Shown here in pieces: positions 21,586 through 32,844 of a DNA stretch of 34,872 nucleotides; the first letter of the stretch is position 1, and each line of letters opens with the position of its first letter. The position numbers were made by a program, and so were the translations under genes. This DNA comes from Tulasnella sp. 424 (Eukaryota; Basidiomycota; Agaricomycetes; Cantharellales; Tulasnellaceae), in assembly GCA_019633425.1 (NCBI GenBank), contig WSUB01000283.1, forward strand, positions 1 to 34,872, read 5' to 3'. Under the pieces are notes generated by a model. The model did no database searches and was not told the origin of the DNA. It was given only the letters and a program-made list of their open reading frames with translations.

Positions 21586-23720
21586 TCAGCCATCTCTATT
21601 TACTTGTTGCTTCGCGATCCCAGGCCCAGTCCCCACTTCGACTTCCACCACACACCCAGGTTTACTCCGAACCTTGCATACATCGCCTTTGAACCTGAAC
21701 GCCCCTCCATTTCCATACATCACCTGTGTCGTTGAGGAACACAGCTTCGACGAGCCCTTGGAAGATGTACACGCCCGAAAGGTTGCTGAGCTCCGACAGG
21801 TAAAACATACGCTGCCGCAGGCGGTCACTGCGCAGCACTAGGAATATCCCCCACCACAGGCATGGCCCAACTTGGCTCTAGCGTCTCCCGCAGCAGTCGC
21901 GTTGAGGGTCGCATCGATCTCGGTCATATTGAACGGAGGATAACGCATCGACACTTGGTCTCCGTTATCGTCCAAGGCAACAGCGTCGGCTTCAGCGACG
22001 CAATAACTCCTTCCATCCGCTGAAACGCCCAAGATGATCTGGTCGGAGCGGAATCCAGAGTAGCACCCAAGATGCGACGGCGGTGTTGGCAGAAATCGGG
22101 ATACGCAAAACCGGATACGCAAAACCGGAGGTGCTGGGGTGGATGGGATTGAAGTGGTTGTGTCGTTGCTTACACAAGCAAGGAACGAAGTTTGGCTGAG
22201 TGGGGAGTTTAGCAAGACGATAGGATTGGGACCAGGTGCCGTATATATTTTGCAAACTTCTATCGAGTTGGCAGGCTCAGTCAGGCGAGCTCTGGTGTTA
22301 GAGGTAGTCTCGAGGACACTTACTGATGTAATCAACAAACGCAGTTACGTTCTTGTACTCTCCTTTCACTGTCGTAGCAACCGTAGCTCCATCCGCCAAG
22401 TGGAGTCTGAAATCGGTGGTAAGCTTCCGAGCGTCTGAGAGGGCCAGGTTACCAACGAACCTCGAACGGAATAATCCCCGGCCGACGTGATAATAATGCC
22501 ATTGTCCAACTTGCTCCTCAGCAAACGTAAACGGCAGTTGCCGGTCATGGTTGAGGCTTGACTTCAGCATCGTGCACCGCTCGACGACGAATGAGGAGTT
22601 AACAGCGGCATCATGGTACCTTGTTGTGGCCGCTCAAGCTGATGGCGACTTCCCGAATAACAGAAAGCAGAAGTCGCTGTGGAACACACTTGATAGAATG
22701 TGCTGGCCAGGTGACTTTGTGCGGCTGCGGGCGATTTGCCAGCCTCGAGTCCTGATGAGTGGCGAACCAATTTGATGCATGGGGCTAAAGTCGAAGCCAT
22801 CCAGAGATCTAGAGTTGCTGATCCTGGTGATCGTGACGTTGAAGGGTGAATGGGTCGGGGAAGTTGCGGAGTCTGGGGGGCGGCTCCGGTGAACAACCGA
22901 AGCCAAACCCCTGAGATGGTCGGGCTGTCGAGAATGCGAGTTGGTACGAGGCGGCTGCAAGGGAGATTGAATGGCCGAGGATCGAGCTCTTCAAGGGCAG
23001 AGAACGGGGCGGCGACGGATGTATTGTGAATGCGAGGTGGAGAGGTTGGTGGTAATATTGGTTTGGTTGAACCAAATTGGTTCGCAAAGGTGGGGGGTGG
23101 TGGAGGTACGGTCATCCTTGTCATCTTCCTCGTCTTGCTCAATTGATTCTGTTGGAGACGCTACTAGAGGATAAACGAGGTAAGACACAGTATATTAGAA
23201 CATCTGACAGGTTTCATACGTTTGACAATGGAGACTTGGGATGCTGCTGCAGCTTCTTCCTTGCGGACAGCCTGGAGTGTCAGTACCTCCACGATCCTCC
23301 TACTGCTCGCTGGCTTGAGGCTTGCGGACTTGCTCTCGCGGTTAATTTTCGCACACCAGAACTACAGGTAGCTCTTGGCCTTCTGTGAAGAGTTGGTTTT
23401 GAGTCTGGACTGGCTGGTTGTGCGGATAAGAGCGGCCTTGGAGACACCTCGTAAGCGAGTGCGTTGTACAGTAGCTGGTGGATCGTTGACGTTGCTGGGG
23501 TCTCCCTGGAGTGAAGGCCGGACTGAGTGCGACGCGCTTGGGGTGGATCGGGAGTGTTGTCGTCGGCTTCGTCATCCAAGGATAGTCCAGGATCGCGAAG
23601 CCCTCGCTTGATAGATTTGGACGTCGAGCATGTTGTCCACGAAGTTGACACCGCGGCCTTGGGAGCCAGAACTCAGTGTTCCTTAAGTAGGCTGTGAGAG
23701 TCCATGGGTCGGAGTACATG
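21586..23720 (-). CDS. Poorly resolved multi-exon coding region, unknown product
   Basis: Several minus-strand frames here have protein-like composition in a consistent order: MYSDPWTLTAYLRNTEFW (near 23719), a Ser/Pro-rich part, an acidic stretch TESIEQDEEDDKDDRTS (near 23160), FVVERCTMLKSSLNHDRQLP (near 22585), DFRLHLADGATVATTVKGEY (near 22410) and a C-terminal part GVSADGRSYCVAEADAVALD with possible N-glycosylation sites (NMT, NAT) ending at 21838. Introns such as the one with donor GTAAGTGTC near 22318 are plausible, but I could not join all exons in frame. It may be a secreted or surface protein gene, or a decayed one. Plus-strand frames here look like shadows. Confidence 0.3.
22098..22128. 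repeat. 14-bp tandem duplication
   Basis: The string GGATACGCAAAACC occurs twice head to tail inside the unresolved minus-strand coding region. Because 14 is not a multiple of three it would shift any reading frame crossing it, unless it lies in an intron. Confidence 0.7.
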
Positions 23721-24162
23721 TCACAACTGGGAATCCGATTAGGCTGCTTGCTATAAAATCAGTTGAGCCACATATTGGAGGGTGTTGAGAGAATAAGCAG
23801 AGTCGAGTTTGTCATGAGCCATCCGTTGCCGATTGGCTCAGACAGGGTGGAAGGGGGAGTGGAGGAAGAGTCAGAAAGCGCCAATCCAAAATCGTCAAAG
23901 GGAGGAGTGCAAGTCGCCAGACCCTTATTCGCCAGTCGCCCAGTTTTTGTTTCCTGCCTGTGTTTGATGGATTAGGAGATGAAAATAAGAGAATCCCAGA
24001 ACGACAACTTTCCAGCCTCCTTAGCTCATATTAAGCTCTCGGTGAACAACACAACCCTGTATAGTATGGAGGAGGGAACTAGGAAGGACAGGGGTTACAT
24101 TCGGCGTGAATTACGGATGCCACAGCCAGTGCGGCTCTAAAAGTGCCAGGTAAGGAACGAGT
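23721..24162. other. Intergenic DNA
   Basis: No convincing gene. One 70-codon plus-strand frame (23763-23975) has no motif. The region should contain the promoter of any gene starting near 23719 (minus strand; TTTTATAGC near 23756) and the 3' UTR of the membrane protein gene ending at 24163. Confidence 0.4.
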
Positions 24163-25134
24163 TTAGCCCCTGCTGCACCCAGAATTTGAGGCCTAGACGG
24201 TTAAAAGCAGCATCAAAACATAGAAGCTCCGGCGGATGTCAGTGTACAGGACATTTGGCACATTGATCAGACTCACCAGAACTCGAACGAGGGTGATGAA
24301 TAACAGGGTGATGTCAAACAAGAAATTACCCGTTAACATCTGGGCCTAGGAAGAAATGAGTTCGTGGGTTAAACAAAAGGTGCAACTTGAAACACAAACC
24401 GATGACGCCAACTCTTTGATTGCGATTTCCGTTGGAAGCAGAGCAGCAGGGACCAATAAAATTAGCCCGACGAGAAACCCGCCCCATGATACACCCCAGG
24501 CCTGGAAAGAATCAGCTTAAAGCACTCAAGTAATCAAGTGTCATAACTTACAATAATGGCAGCAAGCTCCTTGACCTAAGCATTGAGGTAGATAAGATTA
24601 GGGTAGAATTAAGGAGTGGGAGTGCGCTCACATATTGCCATAGGTATGGCCCAAGATGCTGAATGGCACGAAATGCCCTCGCTACGACAAGTACAATTAA
24701 CGCAAGGCCAATTAGAAATACTGCAGAAGAGACAAGGCATTGACACTGTGTAACCCCAGTGTCTCCATAGCCAAACAAACCCGATGGGAAGAATTCAGAT
24801 GGAAGTTCGAGGGGAGGGGGGGGCGACATACTGTAGGAACGTTGCTGTATCTCAGGTAGTCTCGAGTGCTCTGATATATGTAGACGCTGTTGCCAAATTT
24901 GCTTGACAGCTGTGCAGTGAGGCAGACAACCGTTTCGAGGTTCTGAGAGCGAGTAGCCTTTTGGCCATGAAGGGGTTCAAAGGGAACGCCTGCTTTGTCG
25001 TTGGAATCGAACAAAGCGAACTGCAGCAGAGCCCCATGTTTCCTTGAAACAAGCCCTCGTCAGTTGCTTCAATGCACTCTCATTTTACCGTTATAAACAA
25101 TATACATGTCTCTCAAGTACTCGTAAACTATCTG
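24163..25134 (-). CDS. Multi-pass membrane protein, unknown family, 5' end unresolved
   Basis: Minus-strand exons, 3' part in phase 0 throughout: ...-24832, 24745-24632, 24575-24552 (a 24-nt exon, VKELAAII), 24501-24400, 24345-24277 and 24192-24163. Donors are GTATGT, GTGAGC, GTAAGT, GTTTGT and GTGAGT. Hydrophobic segments are VFLIGLALIVLVVARAF, GGFLVGLILLVPAALL and FLFDITLLFITLVRVL, so at least three membrane passes. Further 5', an exon containing FALFDSNDKAGVPFEPLHGQ joins through a 63-nt intron with a CTGAC branch to IVYEYLRDM at about 25134-25103. No in-frame start was found before that, and the gene there runs into the transposase 5' end on the opposite strand. It could be a host gene cut by transposon insertion, or element cargo. 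Confidence 0.55.
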
Positions 25135-25148
25135 GAGCTTCTACCGTC

Positions 25149-28100
25149 ATGGAACATACCCTCAACATCCTTTCTCCACTAGCCAGTCACCCCGACCTTC
25201 CCATCATTGTCAACGGCACTCGTCAGTATCCAGATGTGTCAGACACTCAGCACCTTGCGTCCATATCACGGAGAGTTGAAGAAGCAGTAAGCGCAATACA
25301 GGTTCTCTGCACCTCACGCTTGGTGTATAAAACTGGCACTACTGGCGCTACCGTGGAGGAAACGGAGCTAGATGAGCGGACCGAAGACAACTACCAATAT
25401 TTCAACTGCCTTAAAACTCTAAAGCAGCTCAAAGAGGAGGCGAGTCACAGTAGGAACCTCTGCAAGGATGACATCAACAAGCTTGTAGAGGGGTTGGATC
25501 AAGCCATGTTCCTTCTCGACCATCAACAAAAAGCTGAATTTGAAGCCAGGGTGGCACTCCCGACAAGTGAAGGGCTTCATGTTGTGGTTACTGGTGTGTC
25601 AAATTATACCCGTCCTTTGATGATTTGAAGAGCTAAGAGTGTCGGATAACCTTTAGAACCTTATAGCCATGGACATCTAAGGACACTTCCCATTACGGCT
25701 CAACTCACACTCCTCACTGTCGTGGCCTTTCATGTTTTCTTCTCAGGAACTCATCGCCAGTCCAACTATCTTCTTGCTATCATACCCCTTATCCTATCCA
25801 CATTCTCCTCCGAAACAAGCACCCCCATCCCACCTCCCATCACCCCCAAAGATATCAGGACCCCACTCAGTTGGCTGGATATTGATCCTCAGATTACAAC
25901 CTACCTCTGCTGTCCCGAGTGCTGTGCGCTCTATGGGGGCCAGGAGAAAGACGCGCTGGCTACTTGCACATACCCGTCTGGCGAAACCGGGAGACCATGC
26001 GGAGCGGAGATGTTTGACGCTCAAGACAGCAAGCCTATCCGAACCTTCGAAAACCAGAGCATTCCTATATGGTGGGGCCGGATGCTATGCCGTCCAGGTA
26101 TCGAAAAGGCAGCCGACACCTATACAAGACAAACCCAGGAGAATTCTGACTCCAGAGATATCTGGGAGTCACCTAGGCTCCGTCGCAGGACCTTTGGCCC
26201 CCAAAAGCTCTCCGCTTGCAACAAAGAACACCCAGAGGTCGGAAGATATATTTTCGAACTGGGGATTGATTGGTTTCACGCGGATGAGGCCAAGCCAGGA
26301 AAGAAAAGTCGATCCGTTGGCGCAATTTATGTTGCTTGTTTGAACCTACCACCGCATCTTCGTTTCCTCCCTGAAAATGTATGCGTAGTTGGAATCATCC
26401 CAGGTCCTACTAAGCCGCACGGAGCGCAACTGAATCACTTCATGGAGAAAGTTGTAGACGACTTTGTTCAGCTGCGGGATGGCGTTTGGTATTCCCAAAC
26501 GCACATGTATCCTAGTGGAAGGGAGGTCTACGGTCTGCTTGGACCTGTGGTTGCGGACCTTGATGCGTGCCGTGCTGTTGGTGGTTGTACTGGTCACAAC
26601 CACATGCTTTTCTGCTCCATCTGTCGACTCCCCAAAGCATCAATTACCGACTTCAACTACCGCCTCTGGCCGAAACGCACGTTTGATGAACACAAGACAT
26701 ATGCCGACCGCTGGAAAGCCGCAAATTCCCAAAAGGAGAGAGACAACATTCGGGACACCACAGGCGTCTTCTGGACACCCCTCCTTCGACTTGGATATTG
26801 GGACCCAACTCAAGATCTTATAATTGACGTTATGCACAACTTACTTCTTGGTTGGGCGGAGAACCACTGTACCAAAATATGGAAAATGGACTATAGCGTT
26901 CCTGGGGGCGATGGCGATGCTATTGACTGCAAGGTGCCATCACAGGTGGAGATGATCGCGGGGTGGGCTGCTCTACGCTCATTTGGGTCAGTAACAAAAG
27001 CACTTGATGGGTTGCCTGTGCACGTTGTGAAAGCCCTCTGCTATGAGTGCAGTCTCATGAAAGAGATGACGCCTCGCCCACTTAAGGAGACAATGATCAG
27101 AAAGTTAGTTGCTTGGGTGAGTTGAGATTATACTGTGCTGAGGATACCCTTAATAACTCTGCGTTAAAGCGCGAAAAAAGCAGGCTCATGGCGACTTACT
27201 GCTTCGACTCCGATCGTCAGACCCTTTATACTACGCCACGAATGGAGTGGGCAAACCTTGAGCAATCATTGCTCTGGAGAGTGTATAGCTCTGAGGTACA
27301 GAGCTACTCATCAACCTCTGCCAACCATCATGAACATACCTACCTCAAACCTGGCACAACAAGTGAGGAAATATCAAAGTGGCTTCAGGTGGGAGCAGTC
27401 TAAGAACTAGCCATCGATGTAATTGACATCTCTTGAAAGCGTCATCTCCCAATCATCAGAGCAACATCTGCTCAGGATGAGAAAGACGATTACGCCTTGA
27501 TATGCTATCCTCGAAATAGATGGGACACTAAACTCAGCAAACCAATGCTGCTTCGTCTGGCACTCCGATATTGGTCTACACGAGATGCCCCAATCCCCTT
27601 AAAGAATGAAGGGACAGATTGTGTGTGGACTCGACATCAGCTAGCTCTGTTTCTAATGGTAAGAGAGGTGGCTTTCTTTTTTTCTCCCCCTTTTCTTTTT
27701 TAACAAGTCTTACTTAGGCCAAAATTCCTGATGAACAGGTTGTTCCACTTGAGCGGCAGGGGGGGTCTTCCTCCCAGCGAACTGTCTTAGGCTCAATGGT
27801 CCTCAACGAGGTTTACAGTGATTTAGACCAAACCATTCTTCCCGATTGGATCCAGCCTGCACCTCGAACAATGGGTCAGAAATCCCATGGTTGCCTCAGT
27901 GCCAACGAATGGAGGTCCGCTGTTACAATTCATTTGCCCATCACCCTCATTCGTATCTGGAGCGACCATCCAAGGACTAGTCGATACTTCGCCATGCTTC
28001 TCCAGCTTCTTAATCTGGCTCTTGTTATTGGCCTCGCCACTCGCCGTTCCACCTCCACCAATCGAAGGGCAAATTTAGCATGCTGCATGATTCAGTACCT

Positions 28101-29097
28101 CGAAGCCACACGCTTACTGTTCCCTCAGGCCGCCATTGTCCCCAATCATCATCTAGCCCTTCACCTTCCTCGCTTCCTCAAGCTCTTTGGGCCACCACAC
28201 GCTTGGTGGTGTTTTCCCTATGAGCGTCTGAATGGGATCCTTCAAGAAGTGCACACAAACCATCGCTTTGGTGAGTGTTAATAGAATTTTTCATTTTGCA
28301 TGTTTTTCTCACTGTAATATTACAGGAATGATTGAGGGCACTATGCTTCGAGCCTTTTCTCGGATGGCAAACTTCAAAGCGGTAGTAACGAGCTACATGC
28401 CCCAGTGGGCAAAGCGTTTTATCGAAATGGTATCTCAATTCCTAGGCACGCAGTACCGTGGATTTCTCCTATCCGACCAGCATTCGCCAAGTACTTGCCC
28501 GATGCTTTATCCAATGGAAATGAACGCAAAGAAATGGTTCACATCATGGGATCGAAGGTCAGAAGGACTTGCCCAACTCGATGCCCAGATCTCAACTGTA
28601 CTTGGCCGGAGTATCTTTGATCCTGCTATTACCAACTGCTCCCATTTGATCCTCCAGGGAGCCAAGTATAGCATGGTTGGGCCTGAGGAACCAGCCAATT
28701 CCTCAAAGGGAAGGAATAGTCACATTCAGTTCCGAGTTGGTGAGAATTTAGAGTTTGGTCGCATTGTTGCTATCGTCTATGATGGGCGCTTGGATGTCCC
28801 GAGGGAGGTAGGAGTAGGAGTTACACTTATTGTTCAACCATACCGGGAACTATCTGCTCCAGACGCTGCTTCAGACCCGTATCGAAGAGAGGAATGGGCT
28901 GCAATTGGCGCTCGCTTGGTCTACCCATCCTTTCGAGATTTTTTGGCGGTACCCTTAGAGGACCTCAATTCTCATGTAGCAGTATACAGGTTCAATCTGA
29001 ACAAGGGAGCTTCAAGACTGTTGATGTGGCCGTTGGACCGGGTGAGTTCAAATTTGTTACTTTAGATTCAGCCTTACTTACGCCTTTTCAGAGCTGA
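25149..29097 (+). CDS. Tnp2-type (CACTA/EnSpm-like) transposase, apparently intact
   Basis: Exons 25149-25593, 25657-27116, 27170-27388, 27440-27658, 27718-28270, 28326-29041 and 29092-29097; all phases agree and give 1205 aa (an in-frame ATG at 25044 would add 35). Residues 1-149 are helical. A zinc-ribbon-like CCPECC at 233-238 with a later C...CG pair precedes the core that I recognise from agaricomycete Tnp2 transposases: GIDWFHAD (Asp 353), VGAIYVACLNLPP, VVGIIPGPTKPHGAQLNHF, GPVVADLDACR (Asp 449), FCSICRL (467-473) and IIDVMHNLLLGW (Asp 539). The three aspartates are my inference for catalytic candidates. The C-terminal third carries VPNHHLALHLPRFLKLFGPP and the WWCFPYERLNG motif typical of these proteins. 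No stops or frameshifts, so the element may be young or domesticated. Confidence 0.85.
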
Positions 29098-29733
29098 GAT
29101 ATCCTCTCGCTCAACAAGTATATACAATAGTCGTAGGAATGTAGGAATGCTGTAAGAGGAGGAAATCTGTTGGGTTGTGTCGGATTGTGAAATTCTGTAA
29201 AGTTCGGCTTCTAGCCGATTTGTCTGAAATTGTCCTACTCCCAATACATAATTTACAGTGAACCACAACCAACTTGCAGTCGATGGTAGCCCTCGAACTG
29301 ATTGGGTAGCATATATGCTCCACTTACTCACAGCCATGATTTGTCAAATATGATATGGAGATCTGATACAGTAATATGTTATGACTTTATCATGTCCTGT
29401 ACTTGCGTGAGTTCTTGAGCTGGAGGTAGAAGCCCTGCTGCAGGTGTGTTTGAAGCATGTGCATGGGCAGCAGATCGAGAATCAGAAGTGGTCGAAGGTG
29501 CCGAGGCTTCAAGTTTGTGCGTCTGAGTACGACTCCGAATGCTATGCACTGGATCCTCCGAAGGCAAGGCCGGGCAGAACCAATTTTGAAGTCCCGTGTG
29601 GTTCCATTGCTCCACAAGTGAGCGTGACTGCTTGGCTGAAGGGCGGGAGGTGTAGGGTTTGTCGGCGGTTTAGACGGAGCCACCTTCCTCTCAGTTACTT
29701 GTTGCTCATTGCAAAAGCTCCCCAGCCGCAATC
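29098..29733. other. Transposase 3' flank with weak minus-strand frames
   Basis: No gene that I can support alone. Minus-strand frames at 29390-29746 could be a 3' exon of the ORF at 29734-30372 through an intron near 29733-29680 (branch-like AACTGAG), but the join is not compelling. Short inverted or direct repeats that would mark a transposon end were not found. Confidence 0.35.
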
Positions 29734-30372
29734 CTACGACCGCCAATGCTGATGGGGAGTCAAGCTCTCCAAATTGATCTTGGGTGACTTTTCGAGTAAG
29801 AAAAACACATCTCCATCCGCGTTCTGCTCCTTGTTCTTGCTCTGTAAGAAGGGTTGGAGGGATGGGTCAGAGATTGAGGTTGAGCATTGCTTTAGGAACT
29901 TTAGTTCAGCACGGGTGAAGTGGTGTCCTTGAGACGTGCGTTCATGCAGCAGGATGCTAAAGGGCAAGAACGGTGCAATCGGAGAAGGTAGGGGGAGGTC
30001 AAAATTGCGTTGGTTCAAATTGAAAGTGATGTCGCAGATCCGGACATGGTCGAGCTCGTCGCACAGGTCTTGGGAGTGGTCCGAAGCGTACTTTTCCATC
30101 CCGGTTTGAGTTGAAGTCCATACTTGGCTGTCGATTTCTGAAGGAGGTGTTGCACGTAGAGGTAGTTGGACCGAAGGTAAGTGAGTGAAAGGAGGGGTAC
30201 GACTTGGATGTTTACATGGCAGCCTGGGTGTTGGCTGAGAAGAGGAGAGAATCGTGGGATGGGTTGGTACAGATTGTAAGGTGATGGGGGTGGAGGATTT
30301 GGGTTTAGAGGTGAGGGGTGGAATTTTTTGAGTTTGGTTGAACAGAGCGGGATGAATGAGACAGGGAACCAT
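29734..30372 (-). CDS. Hypothetical 212-aa protein between transposase and dioxygenase
   Basis: Single open frame on the minus strand. The first 80 residues are rich in Pro, Ser and Thr (SSTPITLQSVPTHPTILSSS); then comes a more ordinary globular-looking part (CDELDHVRICDITFNLNQRN, FLPFSILLHERTSQGHHFTR, AELKFLKQCSTSI). It has no signal peptide and no recognised domain. It points the same way as the dioxygenase gene and starts about 150 bases after that gene's stop, so both could belong to one element. A further 3' exon is possible. The ATG is the first in frame. Confidence 0.4.
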   Translation of the reverse strand: MVPCLIHPALFNQTQKIPPLTSKPKSSTPITLQSVPTHPTILSSSQPTPRLPCKHPSRTPPFTHLPSVQLPLRATPPSEIDSQVWTSTQTGMEKYASDHSQDLCDELDHVRICDITFNLNQRNFDLPLPSPIAPFLPFSILLHERTSQGHHFTRAELKFLKQCSTSISDPSLQPFLQSKNKEQNADGDVFFLLEKSPKINLESLTPHQHWRS

Positions 30373-30498
30373 ATCTGTTCAGACAACGTCGTCTTGACAG
30401 TACCTTCACTATAAAAGATTTTCTCGGTAAATATTCCCACCCAAATTAGTTGACCAATTCATTTATTTACATCATTCTATGTTCATTTGGCTCAATAA

Positions 30499-30597
30499 GT
30501 GTGAAACTACATTGGTGCCTAATCAGGGGAAAGCAAGGGGAGTAAAGGTGTGAGGCTACATTGGTGCCTAATCAGGGGAAAGCAAGGGGAGTGAAGG
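30499..30597. repeat. 49-bp tandem duplication at the dioxygenase 3' end
   Basis: Two head-to-tail copies of a 49-bp unit with the core CTACATTGGTGCCTAATCAG at 30507 and 30556, differing at very few positions. The inner copy is coding (minus strand, HSPCFPLIRHQC) and the outer copy holds the last codons and stop in a different frame (PLLPLLSPD), so the duplication altered the dioxygenase C-terminus without touching its catalytic domain. Confidence 0.85.
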
Positions 30598-32844
30598 TTT
30601 TCCCATTTGCAATGTTGTCCTTTGAGACAGCTTTCATGTTGTGGTTGTCTGGAAATGAGGACCTCAATCACGGTAAAAGGAAAGGATATATATGCAAAGG
30701 TCCACCCACATGCAACTTGCTTCAAGTCTTCCCATGTTTGATGTTCAACAGCATCATTCCTGAAGACCGGAGACTTTTGTTTGGTGTCAACAATCTTCCG
30801 GGGTGTAAAGGGGCGTATTTTCAAGTGGGAAAGAACATTTCGATGAGCAAAATAGGCCAAACAGATCCGGTGTGGTCCATCGAAGTGCTCAATACCGTGC
30901 TTAATAATCCCTCCTCTGAGGACAACAAGAGACCTAGGACCATAGGCTGCCCAAACGCCGAGCTCAGGCAGGCGCAGCTTTCCTCCAGAGTAGTCACCAA
31001 GGGTTGCAAGGGCATCTACCAGGTATTCCGAAGAGTTGCGGTCGCAGTGATTTTCGGTTTGCTTATTGAGCATGAAAGCGTAACCAAAGAACATGCTTGT
31101 TATGTCCTGCAGGCGATTGTCGATGAGGTTGTACTTTTTCTTTGCTTGCTGGACAGCAGAGATCATTGTGCCAGCTGACCAGGGCTCAATACATGCTACA
31201 ACGTAATTGACCATTCGATGCAGCAAAGTTGTTCGCTGGTTGAAGTCAAGAAGGGCTTGGGCCTCAATGATTGTGGGGTCACAGGCAAGATTCTGGATTG
31301 GAGCGAGTGGGCGTTTAGGGTTGTTCTAATAGAGACTCCATATGTCAGAAGACACTGCTGGCACCAAAATCCAATTGATGGATTCACTTACTGGGTGTCC
31401 CTGCTGGCACCACATGCCACAATGAAGCGACCCGGATTTGTTGTCCTTGCAATAGCAGTTAGCCTGACTACAGGGCTCTCGATAATCTGAGTCGACATTG
31501 TCGCTCCCCAGGTCAGGAAAGTGAGGATTTGAAGGCCCATTGGTCCTGTCACGGACTGCACGACCTTCCATCCTTTTTCGCTTTTGGGACACTTCTCTTT
31601 TCTGGCGCTTTTTCTTTTCGCAATCTGCAAGAGAGCGCCCCTGGATCAAGTGGGCAGCTACTGCATAATAGTGATCCTAGTTCATTTGACCCCAGTAAGT
31701 GTCATGCACTCGAACTCAAAGTCTAATCGCGCACTCACATGAATCTCCTCTGGCATCCATTCAGGAAGATACAAATAAAGAAACCGGCCTTGACGATCAA
31801 CTCCTAAAGCCGGCTTAGATCCATCAAGCTCCACAAAGACTTGGGAGCACTGGAGCTTCGCCCGGCTCTTTCTGTTGCGTGATATGGCAAGTCGTGTCCA
31901 AAGATCAACTTTGCAATGTACATCTATCATAAAATCTGTTAGCCCAAGCTTCATCTTGATCAAATAATACATACATATATTTCCCTTAGACAAACCAATT
32001 GAGTGTCTGATATGCGATTTCCAACGGGACGCAATTGTTTTCAGCTTTTCATCAGGATTGCCATCACCATCACTGAGGATCTTCCACGACACAGGCTGTC
32101 CTGGCATTTTGGGCTCCTCATCTGGCTTGGGCAGAGGTTCTTCAGCAGGATCCTCCCCGCTCCAGTCTGAAGCATAGGAGACATTGGACTCAATGTCTGA
32201 CTCTTCCTGGCTGTTGTCAAGCGTAGTGGTGTCGATGCTGCATTCGCAGCCTGGGGGGCAATCGCCATGAACACAGACATAGCACTCGCATCGCTGGGGG
32301 GACGAGATTGATGGGCTTGGTGACTTAGATTTACTGTCACGCGTCCGAGAACTATGCCGAGAACTATGCCGAGAACCCTGCTGAGAGTGTGAAGTTCCAG
32401 GTGTTCGAAGTGGTTTGGGGAGTGATAGGTGCTTCAATGGTGGATGAGTTTCTCGTTGACAGCTGACACCCTTGCTTTGATTACCCACCTGGGTTGAAGG
32501 AGAGTCATTATCCCTCCCAGAAAATGAATTTCCTCGAGAATGATTTGCACCGGATCTGCTTGATTGGGATTGGCGGGTTTGTGAGCTCTGAAAAGTAGAG
32601 AAACTGAGGGTTATGCCCGGTCATTGCCAAAGAAATGAATAGAACTCACTGGGTTCAATAGACTCATCTCTAGCTTAGCAATGCATTCTTCAATCGCTCT
32701 TATATGGTTTCTTTCTTGCTGAGCATCGTCACCACGTCCCGAGCGCCCTCTTGACTCCTATTGCCGGATTGCGTCGGTTCTCAGGTATAAAAGATTTGTG
32801 GATCCGTTGTTTACCTTATTTTTATCCTTGTTGATTCTGACCAT
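30519..32844 (-). CDS. TET/JBP-like 2OG-Fe(II) dioxygenase with Cys clusters
   Basis: Minus-strand exons 32844-32815, 32757-32650, 32587-31975, 31923-31739, 31640-31392 and 31325-30519 give 663 aa with every junction in frame. Start MVRINKDKNK is basic. Cys cluster 1 (CECYVCVHGDCPPGCEC) falls in a Ser-rich first third; a basic stretch (KKKRQKREVSQKRKR) precedes cluster 2 (CSQANCYCK...HCGMWC). The C-terminal domain (from about 430) carries NHCDRNS (iron ligands His 488, Asp 490), GDYSGGKLRLPELG, VVLRGGIIKHG (His 538) and HRICLAYFAH (Arg 548, 2OG contact), the pattern of fungal TET/JBP enzymes, which oxidise 5-methylcytosine or thymine-type bases in DNA. Clusters and basic stretch suggest DNA binding in the nucleus. 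In fungi such genes are known in expansions tied to transposons (KDZ class). Catalysis here is inferred. Confidence 0.85.
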
